Origin: Pseudomonadota bacterium | GTDB taxonomy: Bacteria > Pseudomonadota > Alphaproteobacteria > Rhizobiales > Devosiaceae | Direction: 5' to 3' | Assembly: GCA_023393475.1 (NCBI GenBank) | Contig: JAEWLC010000047.1 | Location: forward strand, 3,881 to 67,880 | DNA length: 64,000 nt | Part shown: piece after piece, positions 40,810 to 49,056 of the stretch | Layout of the letters: every line of letters begins with the position of its first letter | Numbering within the stretch: the stretch's first letter is position 1 | Translations under genes and position numbers: made by a program | Notes under the pieces: model-generated | Seen by the model: only the letters and a program-made list of their open reading frames with translations | What the model was told of the DNA's origin: nothing | Database searches by the model: none

Positions 40810-42339
40810 TCAGAAACCGAGCAGCCGCCACAGCGCCACCAGCAACACCGCGAGGCCGACCCAGAATCCGGTGAGGATCATGAACCGGTTGAAGCGGCGG
40901 GCGGGGGCATTTTTCTCGCGCTCATAGTCCTCGAGAGCCGCTTCGGCCTTGCCGACCAGCGCCGGCAGGCGGCCAAGCGTCGCAACTGCCGTTTCGAAGT
41001 GCTCCTTGAGCTGCTCGAGCCGGCCCAGCGGTCCCGCCTCGCGCCGCACCCAGTCGCCGACGATGGGCTCGGAGATGGTCCAGATGTCGAGCTCGGGGTC
41101 GAGCGCCCGCGCCACCCCTTCGACCAGCACCATGGATTTCTGCAAGAGGATCAGTTCCGGCCGTGTCTGCATCTCGAACAGCTCGGTCGTCGCGAACAGC
41201 TGGCCGAGCACCTTGGCCATCGAGATATCGGAGACCCGGCGCCCGTGCTGCGGCTCGCCGATGGCGCGGAGTGCCTGGGCGAAATCGTCGATCGACTGCG
41301 TGCGGGGCACGTAGCCGATCTCGAAATGCCGCTCGGCGATCAGGCGGTAATTGCGTGTTATGAAGCCATAGAGGATGTCGGCGAGGAAGCGCCGCTCGCG
41401 GCGCGTGATCCGGCCCATGATGCCGAAGTCGACGGCGATGACATTGCCGGTCACGGGATCGGCGAAGAGATTGCCGGGATGCAGGTCGGCGTGGAAGAAG
41501 CCGTCGCGCACGGTGTGCCGGAGGAACGCCTGCAACAGGTTCTTCGCCAGCGCCTTGCGGTCGACACCGGCGGCATCGAGTGCGGCGTTGTCGCGGATCG
41601 GAATGCCGTCGACCCAGGTCGTCGTCAGCACCGTGTCGGACGTGTAGTCCCACATGATGCGCGGAATGACGAAGCCGCTGTCGTCCTTGATGTTGTCGGA
41701 GAACTCCGAGATCGACGCCGCTTCCATGCGGAGATCGAGCTCGATGCGGGAAGAACGGTCGAGCGTCGCCACCACATCGACGGGCCTGAGGCGCCTGAGC
41801 TTGGGCACGAAGGTCTCGGCCAGCCGCGCGCCGGCGTACTGGCTCTCGATATCGGCGGCAAAGCGCTGGCGGATATTGGGCCGGAGGATCTTCACAGCCA
41901 CCTTGGTGCCGTCGGGCAGTCTGGCGTGATGGACCTGCGCGATCGAGGCCGCCGCGATGGGCGGCGACAGGTCGGTGAGCTCGGTGGCGCGGGGACCCAG
42001 CGCATCCTGGAGCAGCGTGGGGACGAGGGCCGAGTCGAACGGCTCCATCGAATCCTGCAGCACCGACAGGTCGGCCGCCACTTCCGGCCCGACGATATCG
42101 GGGCGGGTGGCGAGGGTCTGGCCGAGCTTCACATAGGTCGGCCCCAGCCGGTGCAGCGCCCGGGTCAGCCGCTCGACCTTGCCGCTGCGCCGCACTTCGC
42201 CGCGCTCGAACAGCCGGCCGAAGCGGATGCCGGCTTTCATCACCGGGGGCAGGGCATCATTGTCGGCGATCGACAGCGCGCCCTCGCGCGCAAGGACGAA
42301 GCCGGCCCGAGCCAGGCGGAAGTAAGCCCCAAGTCCCAT
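40810..42339 (-). CDS. ubiB: ubiquinone biosynthesis kinase-like protein UbiB
   Basis: 509 residues, ABC1/ADCK/UbiB atypical kinase family needed for coenzyme Q synthesis. KxGQ motif in LGPTYVKLGQTLATRPD (about 88-104), Ala-rich loop PPIAAASIAQVHHARL, ATP lysine in VAVKILRP, HADLHPGNLF and the metal DFG in IAVDFGIMGRITRR. Two C-terminal hydrophobic helices (NRFMILTGFWVGLAVLLVAL) anchor it in the inner membrane. It starts four bases after ubiE in the same direction. Confidence 0.95.
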   Translation of the reverse strand: MGLGAYFRLARAGFVLAREGALSIADNDALPPVMKAGIRFGRLFERGEVRRSGKVERLTRALHRLGPTYVKLGQTLATRPDIVGPEVAADLSVLQDSMEPFDSALVPTLLQDALGPRATELTDLSPPIAAASIAQVHHARLPDGTKVAVKILRPNIRQRFAADIESQYAGARLAETFVPKLRRLRPVDVVATLDRSSRIELDLRMEAASISEFSDNIKDDSGFVIPRIMWDYTSDTVLTTTWVDGIPIRDNAALDAAGVDRKALAKNLLQAFLRHTVRDGFFHADLHPGNLFADPVTGNVIAVDFGIMGRITRRERRFLADILYGFITRNYRLIAERHFEIGYVPRTQSIDDFAQALRAIGEPQHGRRVSDISMAKVLGQLFATTELFEMQTRPELILLQKSMVLVEGVARALDPELDIWTISEPIVGDWVRREAGPLGRLEQLKEHFETAVATLGRLPALVGKAEAALEDYEREKNAPARRFNRFMILTGFWVGLAVLLVALWRLLGF

Positions 42340-42342
42340 GCG

Positions 42343-43098
42343 TCAGAGTTTCCAGGCCGCGTGCAGCGCCGCGATATTGCCGGTGAAGGCGGTGTGGGTG
42401 ACGCGCTTGAAGCCAGCCGCGCCGATCATCTGGCTGAAATGCTCGGCCGTTGGGAACTTGCGGATCGACTCCACGAGATACTGGTAGGGCTGCGCATCGC
42501 CGGTCACGGCCCGACCGATCGGCGGGATCACGCGGTCGGAAAAGACCTTGTAGACCTCGTCGAGCACCGGCGCGTCGACCTGGCTGAACTCGAGCACCAG
42601 GAGCCGCCCACCCCGCTTCAGCACGCGGAACGCCTCGCTCAGCGCCAGCGGGATGCGCGGCACGTTCCTGATGCCGAAGGCGATGGTGTAGGCGTCGAAA
42701 TAGTCGTCCTCGAACGGCAGTTCCTCGGCATTGGCCTCGACGAACTTCACTTGCGAGGGGAAGCGCCACTTCTTCGCGCGTTCCTCGCCGACCCGCAGCA
42801 TGTCGGAATTGATGTCGGAGACGGTGACCTCGGCATAGCCGACCGAGGCATTGACGATGCGCTCGGCGATGTCGCCGGTGCCGCCGGCCATATCGAGCAC
42901 GCGATAGGGGGCACTGCCCTGCTTGGGCGGCGCCAGCCGCGCGACCATGGCGTCCTTCCAGAGACGGTGGACGCCGCCGCTCATCAGGTCGTTCATCAGG
43001 TCGTAGCGGTCGGCGACGCGATGGAAGACGTCGTTGACCAGCCCCTGCTTTTCCTCGAGGGCGACGGTACGTTCGCCGAAATGCGTCGTCTCTGCCAT
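42343..43098 (-). CDS. ubiE: UbiE C-methyltransferase (ubiquinone/menaquinone)
   Basis: 251 residues, SAM-dependent methyltransferase of ubiquinone synthesis. N-terminal FGERTVALEEKQGLVNDVFH, then family signature YDLMNDLMSGGVHRLWKDAM, SAM-binding YRVLDMAGGTGDIAERIV (glycine loop), ELPFEDDYFDAYTIAFGIRN and LVLEFSQVDAPVLDEVYKVF. C-terminal FTGNIAALHAAWKL is typical. It heads the ubiE-ubiB operon and is divergent from mutM. Confidence 0.96.
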   Translation of the reverse strand: MAETTHFGERTVALEEKQGLVNDVFHRVADRYDLMNDLMSGGVHRLWKDAMVARLAPPKQGSAPYRVLDMAGGTGDIAERIVNASVGYAEVTVSDINSDMLRVGEERAKKWRFPSQVKFVEANAEELPFEDDYFDAYTIAFGIRNVPRIPLALSEAFRVLKRGGRLLVLEFSQVDAPVLDEVYKVFSDRVIPPIGRAVTGDAQPYQYLVESIRKFPTAEHFSQMIGAAGFKRVTHTAFTGNIAALHAAWKL

Positions 43099-43269
43099 CT
43101 CACGCGTCTCCGAAAACTGGCGGCGTTATAGCGGAGAGGGGTTGCGGTTGCCATGCTTCACGGGCGCGCATGGTTGAGGTGGTGTGCTCCTGCCAAACAC
43201 TGACATCGCCTGGCGCTTGCGTAGTGTAGCTTCGCCCGCCACATAATGCCCGCCCAACGAGGAGCGCCC

Positions 43270-44151
43270 ATGCCCGAACTGCCAGAGGTCGAAACCGTCC
43301 GCCGCGGGCTCGAGCCCTATGTCACCGGCGCGCGCATCGACAAGGTGACGCTGAAGCGCAAGGACCTGCGGTTCCCCTTTCCGGAGGGGTTCAGGAAAGC
43401 GCTCGAAGGCGCGACCATCGAAAGCACGGGACGGCGCGCCAAGTATCTGCTGTTCCGCCTCTCGACGGGCAAGACCTGGCTCAGCCATCTCGGCATGACC
43501 GGCACCTACCGGTTCGAGGACTTCAAGTTCAAGGAGCCGAGCCGCTACTATGAGCCGACCGAGGACCGGAAGCACGATCACCTGATCCTCGAGCTGACCC
43601 ATCCCGAGCATGGGCAGATGAAGCTCATCTATAATGACGCCCGCCGCTTCGGCTTCGTCGACCTGTTCGAGGACGAGGCGCAGAGCCCGCTGCTGGCCGA
43701 ACTCGGACCCGAGCCGCTCTCCAATGCCTTCAACGCCGCCGAGATGGCCGAGCGCTTCAACAGGAAGAAGGCGCCGATGAAGGCCGCCCTGCTCGACCAG
43801 CGGGTCGTGGCGGGCCTCGGCAATATCTATGTCAGCGAGGCGCTGCACCGGGCCCACATTCGCCCCGATATCGCGGCGGGGACGCTGGTGCTGAAATCGG
43901 GCAAGCCGTCCAAGCGCCTCGAGGACCTGGCCGACGGGGTTCGCACGGTGCTCATCGAGGCCATCGATGCCGGCGGCTCGACCCTGCGCGACTTCCGCGC
44001 CGCCGACGGCAACTCGGGCTATTTCCAGCATCGCTTTGCGGTGTATGACCGCGAGAACGAGCCGTGCCCGACGCCGGGCTGCCGCGGCACCATCAAGCGG
44101 ATCGTGCAATCGGGCCGCTCGACCTTCTTCTGTCCGGTCTGCCAGCACTGA
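43270..44151 (+). CDS. mutM: formamidopyrimidine-DNA glycosylase (Fpg)
   Basis: 293 residues. Excises 8-oxoguanine and FaPy bases with AP-lyase activity. MPELPEVETVRRGL begins with the catalytic Pro2-Glu3, which fixes the start at 43270 (an in-frame ATG at 43246 would bury it). Lys in TGRRAKYLLFRL, H2TH region LDQRVVAGLGNIYVSEALHR, and the C-terminal zinc finger CPTPGCRGTI...FFCPVCQH with four Cys. Followed by rpsT under its own promoter. Confidence 0.97.
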   Translation: MPELPEVETVRRGLEPYVTGARIDKVTLKRKDLRFPFPEGFRKALEGATIESTGRRAKYLLFRLSTGKTWLSHLGMTGTYRFEDFKFKEPSRYYEPTEDRKHDHLILELTHPEHGQMKLIYNDARRFGFVDLFEDEAQSPLLAELGPEPLSNAFNAAEMAERFNRKKAPMKAALLDQRVVAGLGNIYVSEALHRAHIRPDIAAGTLVLKSGKPSKRLEDLADGVRTVLIEAIDAGGSTLRDFRAADGNSGYFQHRFAVYDRENEPCPTPGCRGTIKRIVQSGRSTFFCPVCQH

Positions 44152-44182
44152 CCCCTGGGAGTCGCAGGGCCCCTGAATCCGG

Positions 44183-44211
44183 TTGACGCAACCGCGCTCC
44201 GCGACTATACA
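44183..44211 (+). promoter_or_regulatory. sigma-70-type promoter of rpsT
   Basis: A -35 box TTGACG (44183-44188), 17-base spacer and -10 box TATACA (44206-44211), about 105 bases before the rpsT ATG. Near-ideal housekeeping promoter, expected for a ribosomal protein gene. Confidence 0.82.
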
Positions 44212-44314
44212 CCCCGCAACTTGGCGGCTCGGTGCCGCCGATTTCATTTCATCGCCCATGGCTGAGCGGCTCGAAAGGCTGCACCATCGGGTTGAGAAGC
44301 GCCAAGAGGATTTC

Positions 44315-44581
44315 ATGGCCAATACCGCCTCCGCCAAGAAGGCCACCCGCAAGATCGAAGCCCGCACCGCGGTGAACAAGTCGCGTCGCTCGCGCATGCG
44401 CACCTACGTTCGCAAGGTCGAGGAAGCCATCACTGCCGGCGACCACAAGGTCGCGGTCGAGGCCCTCAAGGCAGCCGAGCCGGAGATCGTGCGCGCTGCT
44501 CAGAAGGGCATCGTCCACGCCAACGTGGCGGCCCGCAAGGTGAGCCGTCTGAACTCCCGCGTGAAGGCGCTGCAGGCTTAA
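44315..44581 (+). CDS. rpsT: 30S ribosomal protein S20
   Basis: 88 residues, very basic. MANTASAKKATRKIEARTAV and NKSRRSRMRTYVRKVEEAIT are S20 hallmarks; the C-terminal KGIVHANVAARKVSRLNSRV fits. Binds the 5' domain of 16S rRNA. The ATG at 44315 has an AGAGGA ribosome site; an in-frame upstream extension crosses the promoter and is not translated. A terminator follows. Confidence 0.97.
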   Translation: MANTASAKKATRKIEARTAVNKSRRSRMRTYVRKVEEAITAGDHKVAVEALKAAEPEIVRAAQKGIVHANVAARKVSRLNSRVKALQA

Positions 44582-44613
44582 CAGCCGCACCCCATTCCGT
44601 ATCGAATTGGCAC

Positions 44614-44640
44614 AGGGCTCCCAGCGGGAGCCCTTCGCAT
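44614..44640 (+). terminator. rho-independent terminator of rpsT
   Basis: AGGGCTCCC (44614-44622), loop AGC, GGGAGCCCT (44626-44634), then TCGCATTTT. Nine-bp perfect stem, about 30 bases after the rpsT stop. Confidence 0.88.
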
Positions 44641-45441
44641 TTTCACGGCGTGCTGATACACTGAATGTCGCACGGTCCGGGCGGGGGTGTGGCGGGATTG
44701 CGACAGTTCTGTTGCGGAGTTTTCCCCTCACCAAACCCTAGTATTTCCGGGCGTTTGCGCATCGCTGTCATCCGAATTTCATCTTCGATTTTGAAATGAA
44801 ATGTTACTGTCGGGGGCTCGGTGCCACAATTTGAATCGAGACCGGTTTCACGCGAAATCGGGGATTCAGCGTGGAGTCACAGCGCCTTAAAAAAAGGGGT
44901 GCGAGGGAGCCGCCGGAAAGGTTTTTGCAAAGGTTGCGAGTCAACCCCCTCAAGGCAAAAAACCCCCGTTGATTGGAAAATTCCCCCCCTCTAAGATGCC
45001 TCCACTGGCTCAGGAAAAACGGCACCAGAACCGCGTTCCCGACCAGTGCTGCGTAAATGAGTGCTGAACTTTAGAACATGACTGGGACCCGGTTCGGGGC
45101 ATGGCCGGCAGTCATGGGGAACGTTATTAGTGGTCTGGATTGACTAGTATTTGAGTGTGCTGCGCTCCGCGCAGGACGTTGCAGTAGCCGGGTGCGACAA
45201 GCGGCCGGATCCAAGTGAAATAGGTGCGTAGTCTGAACCGTGGCGAAGTCCGCGGACGGAAGAGGCTTGCCTGAAAAACGGCAAGCACAGGTTGGCGGCG
45301 TCGTGCCCAAAAGGGGCGGCGATTAGAAACAGGATTGGGGCTGAAATCACGATGGCGACACAAGCGGCGGCAAGTCGTGCTGACTGGATATCGAATGGCA
45401 AAAACGGAAAGGGGCAGGGCAGCGTAGAGGGGGGAGTGATC
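44641..45441 (+). promoter_or_regulatory. dnaA upstream control region with clustered GANTC sites
   Basis: An 800-base non-coding stretch with lower GC than its surroundings and several homopolymer runs (A7, C5-C7). Four GANTC methylation sites fall within 110 bases: GAATC 44833-44837, GATTC 44863-44867, GAGTC 44874-44878 and GAGTC 44938-44942. GGTTG-CGAGT-CAACC (44932-44946) is a small dyad containing the last. GANTC is the target of the cell-cycle methyltransferase CcrM of alphaproteobacteria, and dnaA promoters of that class are known to respond to it. No TTATCCACA-type DnaA boxes are evident, so I do not call oriC here. Confidence 0.6.
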
Positions 45442-46902
45442 ATGACGACGGGCAAGGATGGCCAGCCGATCGGCACGGACGAACTGTTCCAGCGCGTGCG
45501 CGCCCGCCTCAAGGCCGCGGTCGGCGAAGACGTGTTCAATTCCTGGTTTGCGCGGCTCGAGCTCGAGGAAATCGTCGATGACCTCGCTCACCTGAGTGTA
45601 CCGACCCGTTTCCTCTGCTCCTGGGTGCAGTCCAACTACGCCGAAAAGATCCTCGATGCGTTCCGCGCCGAGTCCGCGCTGCTTGCTCGCCTGCACTTCA
45701 CCGTGCGCGTCAACGGCCAGGCCCGCCCCCGCCTGCAGCATCCCGAGCCGACGCCCGATCCGGTCGAGCCCCAGTCTGCCGCGACGACGCCTGTCGCGCC
45801 GCGCCCGATGCGCGACACGCCTGCCGCCATCGGCGCCACGCCGCGCGGCGATGCCCTCTCGGGCTCGGCGATCGATTCCAAGATGACCTTCGACAACTTC
45901 GTCGTCGGCTCGTCGAACGAAATGGCGCTGCAGGTGGCAAAGCAGGTCGCCCACGCCGTGCAGAACAACACGGTCAGCTTCAACCCCGTCTATATCCACT
46001 CGAGCGTCGGCCTCGGCAAATCGCACCTGCTCAACGCCATCGCCTGGGCAGCCGGGGCCAACGATCCCAGCAAGAACATCGTCTACCTGACCGCCGACCA
46101 CTTCATGTACCACTTCATCACGGCCGTGCAGCGCCAGTCGGCGCTCGGCTTCAAGGAGTGGTTGCGCCGGGTCGACCTGCTGCTGATCGACGACATGCAG
46201 TTCCTGCAGGGCAAGTCCGCCACCGAATTCGGCCACACGCTCGGCACGCTCCTCACCGGGGCCAAGCAGGTGGTCGTCGCCGGCGACGCGCCGCCGCGCG
46301 ATCTCGAAATGCTCGATGAGCGCGTCCGCTCGCGCCTCTCGGGCGGGCTGGTCGTGCCGATCAACTCCTTCGACCTCGACCTGCGCCGCGCCATCGTCAC
46401 GCGCCGGGCCGAGCAGGCGGTCGCCCGCTTCTCCGATGCGCATTTCGCGCCCGCGGTGCTCGACTACGTCGCCCGCGTCGTCGTCAGCCACGGCCGCGAC
46501 CTCGATGGCGCGGTGAACCGGCTGCTGGCGGCCAACCAGCTGACCAAGGAACCGATCACCGTCGCGCTCGCCGAGCGTACCCTTGCCGATCTCGTGCGCC
46601 AGCGCGATGCGCGCCGCGTCCGGATCGAGGACATCCTCCGGATCGTCTCGCGCCACTACAAGGTGCCGCGCAACGACCTGCTCTCCTCGCGCCGCTCGCG
46701 CGACGTGGTCCGGCCGCGCCAGATCGCCATGTATCTCGCCAAGTCGCTGACCTCGCGCTCGCTGCCCGAAATCGGCCGGCGCTTCGGCGGTCGCGACCAC
46801 ACCACGGTCCTCCACTCGGTCCGCAAGGTCGAGCAGATGATCAAGGACGATGCTGAACTCGGCCAGGAAATCGAGCTCCTGAAGCGGATGCTCGAGGAAT
46901 AG
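45442..46902 (+). CDS. dnaA: chromosomal replication initiator DnaA
   Basis: 486 residues from the ATG at 45442, chosen for its GGGGGAG ribosome site; an in-frame ATG at 45352 would add 30 low-complexity residues and is the alternative. Domain I: ELFQRVRARLKAAVGEDVFN (DnaB/self interaction). Domain II: Pro/Ala/Thr-rich linker. Domain III AAA+: Walker A SSVGLGKSHLLNA (Lys193), Walker B LLLIDDMQFLQGK, sensor region RVRSRLSGGLVV. Domain IV: GRRFGGRDHTTVLHSVRKVE, the DnaA-box-binding signature. It initiates replication at oriC. Confidence 0.96.
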   Translation: MTTGKDGQPIGTDELFQRVRARLKAAVGEDVFNSWFARLELEEIVDDLAHLSVPTRFLCSWVQSNYAEKILDAFRAESALLARLHFTVRVNGQARPRLQHPEPTPDPVEPQSAATTPVAPRPMRDTPAAIGATPRGDALSGSAIDSKMTFDNFVVGSSNEMALQVAKQVAHAVQNNTVSFNPVYIHSSVGLGKSHLLNAIAWAAGANDPSKNIVYLTADHFMYHFITAVQRQSALGFKEWLRRVDLLLIDDMQFLQGKSATEFGHTLGTLLTGAKQVVVAGDAPPRDLEMLDERVRSRLSGGLVVPINSFDLDLRRAIVTRRAEQAVARFSDAHFAPAVLDYVARVVVSHGRDLDGAVNRLLAANQLTKEPITVALAERTLADLVRQRDARRVRIEDILRIVSRHYKVPRNDLLSSRRSRDVVRPRQIAMYLAKSLTSRSLPEIGRRFGGRDHTTVLHSVRKVEQMIKDDAELGQEIELLKRMLEE

Positions 46903-46923
46903 GCGGCGGGCCTGAGACTGGCT

Positions 46924-46961
46924 CTCCCCCATGGGGGAGGGCTGCCGGCCCGATGGCCGGC
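46924..46961. repeat. two adjacent palindromes after dnaA
   Basis: CTCCCCCATGGGGGAG (46924-46939, perfect, same family as 11454-11564) is followed by GCCGGCC-CGAT-GGCCGGC (46944-46961). They start 22 bases after the dnaA stop and could end its transcript. The rest of 46962-47347 is non-coding apart from one doubtful small frame. Confidence 0.65.
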
Positions 46962-47005
46962 GCGTGTGATCGAGCCCAGTAGGGCGCTGTTTGTGAGTAG
47001 TAGCG

Positions 47006-47212
47006 TTGACGGTTTCGCGTCCGAAGACACCGCGGCTTTTGCTGCGGATCAGGCGGGGATTCAGGCGCCTCGGGACCGGCAGGCCCGTGGAGCAGCAGGA
47101 CGTGACGCCCGATAGGGCCTGGCACGAGATGCTGGCCCGGCTGGATGCCGAGGAAACCGAGCGGCGGCTCGATGCCATGGAAGCGGCGTTGAACGACGAC
47201 CGGCGGCACTGA
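47006..47212 (+). CDS. doubtful small ORF between dnaA and dnaN
   Basis: A 68-codon frame from a TTG at 47006. The translation has a basic start (RPKTPRLLLRIRRGFRRLG) and an acidic helix (AWHEMLARLDAEETERRLDA), so it looks protein-like, but there is no good ribosome site at the TTG. Internal GTG or ATG starts are possible. I do not recognise a family. Confidence 0.28.
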   Translation: MTVSRPKTPRLLLRIRRGFRRLGTGRPVEQQDVTPDRAWHEMLARLDAEETERRLDAMEAALNDDRRH

Positions 47213-47347
47213 CCGGCGGGCGCTTTTACCCGTTGGAAATATGGGCTCCGCAGCCTGCCGGACTTGCCTTTTGCGCCCTCGCTTGCAAATGTCGCAGCCC
47301 GGCTTTACCGGGCGAATAATGCCGCATGCCGCAGGGGTTTTGAGTTT

Positions 47348-48472
47348 ATGAAGGTCACTCTCGAGCGCAATCATCTGCTCAAGTCGCTGGGGCACGTCCA
47401 TCGCGTCGTCGAGCGCCGCAACACCTACCCCATCCTTGCCAACGTGCTGCTCAAGGCCGCCGACGGCAAGCTGGACCTGCGCGCCACCGATCTCGACATC
47501 GAAGTGACCGAGAGCGTGCCGGCCATGGTCGGCCAGGCCGGCACCACGACCGTGCCCGCGCACACGCTTTATGAGATCGTCCGCAAGCTTGCCGACGGCG
47601 CCGAGGTGCGGCTCGAGAACAATGGCGGCGAGCAGCTGACGGTCAGCTCCGGCCGCTCGCGCTTCAACCTCGCGTGCCTCTCGCCCGACAGCTTCCCGGA
47701 TCTCAAGTCCGGCACCTTCACCCATACCTTTGCGATGCCGGCAGCCGCCCTGCGCGAGCTGATCGAGCGGACCCAGTTCGCCATCTCCAACGAGGAGACG
47801 CGCTACTACCTCAACGGCATCTACATCCACGTCCTCGACGTCAACGGCACGCCGACCCTGCGCGCAGTTGCCACCGACGGCCACCGCATGGCTCGCGCCG
47901 AGACCGATGCGCCGGCTGGCGCCAAGGGCATGCCCGGCATCATCGTGCCGAAAAAGACCGTCTCGGAAGTGCAGAAGCTCCTCGATGGCGCCGATGGCGA
48001 GGCCGAAGTTCAGGTCGAGCTTTCCGACACCAAGATCCGCTTTACGCTGGGCAGCGTCGTGCTGTTGTCAAAGCTGATCGAGGGCACCTTCCCCGACTAC
48101 GACCGGGTCACGCCCAAGAACAACGACAAGCAGATGAACGTCGACAAGGCGAGCTTCGCCACCGCCGTCGACCGCGTCTCGACCATCGCGTCGGATCGCG
48201 GCGGCAAGGCCGTCAAGCTCGCCATGCGCGAGGGCCAGCTCGAACTCAGCGTCACCAACCCGGACCACGGCACGGCGAGCGAGGAGCTGGCGGTCGAGTT
48301 CGAGCCCGAGAGCTTCGAGATCGGCTTCAACGCCCGCTACCTGCTCGACATCATCAGCCAGATCCGCTCCGAAAACGCGGTGTTCATGTTCAACGACGCC
48401 GGCTCGCCCACGCTGGTGCGCGAGGACGGCGAGGCCAAGGCACTCTACGTGCTGATGCCGATGCGGGTGTGA
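47348..48472 (+). CDS. dnaN: DNA polymerase III beta sliding clamp
   Basis: 374 residues with three clamp domains. MKVTLERNHLLKSLGHVHRV at the N-terminus, RNTYPILANVLLKA, FAISNEETRYYLNGIYIHV, LRAVATDGHRMARAE (a clamp landmark), LIEGTFPDYDRVTPK and the C-terminal EAKALYVLMPMRV. Rings around DNA as a processivity factor. The start at 47348 is fixed by homology; an in-frame upstream extension is artefactual, and the ribosome site (CAGGGG) is weak. The stop TGA overlaps a GTG that starts the HEAT-repeat gene. Confidence 0.97.
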   Translation: MKVTLERNHLLKSLGHVHRVVERRNTYPILANVLLKAADGKLDLRATDLDIEVTESVPAMVGQAGTTTVPAHTLYEIVRKLADGAEVRLENNGGEQLTVSSGRSRFNLACLSPDSFPDLKSGTFTHTFAMPAAALRELIERTQFAISNEETRYYLNGIYIHVLDVNGTPTLRAVATDGHRMARAETDAPAGAKGMPGIIVPKKTVSEVQKLLDGADGEAEVQVELSDTKIRFTLGSVVLLSKLIEGTFPDYDRVTPKNNDKQMNVDKASFATAVDRVSTIASDRGGKAVKLAMREGQLELSVTNPDHGTASEELAVEFEPESFEIGFNARYLLDIISQIRSENAVFMFNDAGSPTLVREDGEAKALYVLMPMRV

Positions 48473-49056
48473 CCGCTACTCCGGCGTCTCCAGACAGGCA
48501 GGAACTGATCACCGCGCTGGCGGATAAGGATGTGTTCCGGCGCCGTTCGGCGTTGGAGTCACTCGGCAGGCTTCAGCGTGACGCGGCTATTGAGTCGATT
48601 GTGGTGTCATCATTGAATGACCCTGCGGGCTACGTGGTTCGGACCGCTGCCGAGATCGTTAAGCAATGGGAACTGGCCGCGTCCGCCCCCAGGCTGCGTA
48701 AACTCGTCAGCGATCCGGATCCGCTTACTCGGCGGGCATCCCTCGACGCACTGCGGGCGGTAGGCTCCGAAGTGGATGTCGACCAGTTGATTGGGATCAT
48801 CTCCCGAGACTCCAGTCACGACGTACGCAACGCCGCCGCTTGGGCGCTCATTGCCGTCACTGGCCCGAGCACTTGGCGCCAGAGCTTTGAGGTTCTGGTG
48901 ACCGATATTGTTCCACGGCACCGCCAGTTCGCCTGCGAGCTTGTCGCCAAGTTCGGCGAGGGCATAGATCGCGAGCTCATTCGCACGCTTCTCGCGGACC
49001 CGGATGGTCATGTCCGCAAGGCAGCGGAACGAGTGCTGGCCGGGGCTCCCAAATGA
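48469..49056 (+). CDS. HEAT-repeat protein inserted between dnaN and recF
   Basis: 195 residues from a GTG at 48469 that overlaps the dnaN stop (GTGA); its own stop overlaps the recF ATG (ATGA). It is made of tandem HEAT/PBS-lyase-type helical repeats: FRRRSALESLGRL, AGYVVRTAAEIVKQWEL, LTRRASLDALRAVGSEVDVD, SHDVRNAAAWALIAVTG, DGHVRKAAERVLAGAPK. No catalytic motif; a protein-interaction scaffold is likely. Its codons use more A/T third positions (TCA, ATT, CTT, GAT) than the flanking genes, hinting at later acquisition. dnaN and recF are normally adjacent in this gene block. Confidence 0.85.
   Translation: MTATPASPDRQELITALADKDVFRRRSALESLGRLQRDAAIESIVVSSLNDPAGYVVRTAAEIVKQWELAASAPRLRKLVSDPDPLTRRASLDALRAVGSEVDVDQLIGIISRDSSHDVRNAAAWALIAVTGPSTWRQSFEVLVTDIVPRHRQFACELVAKFGEGIDRELIRTLLADPDGHVRKAAERVLAGAPK

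Noticed and set aside
40216..43131. Very long plus-strand open frame (about 971 codons) across ubiB and ubiE
   Set aside because: Shadow of two clearly recognised minus-strand genes; the translation is low-complexity and matches no family.
44641..45441. Possible oriC next to dnaA
   Set aside because: No repeated TTATCCACA-like DnaA boxes or AT-rich unwinding block found by eye. The region fits a dnaA promoter better.
45127..47178. Long minus-strand frame (about 683 codons) opposite dnaA
   Set aside because: Antisense to dnaA with no domain; starts inside the dnaA-dnaN gap without a ribosome site.
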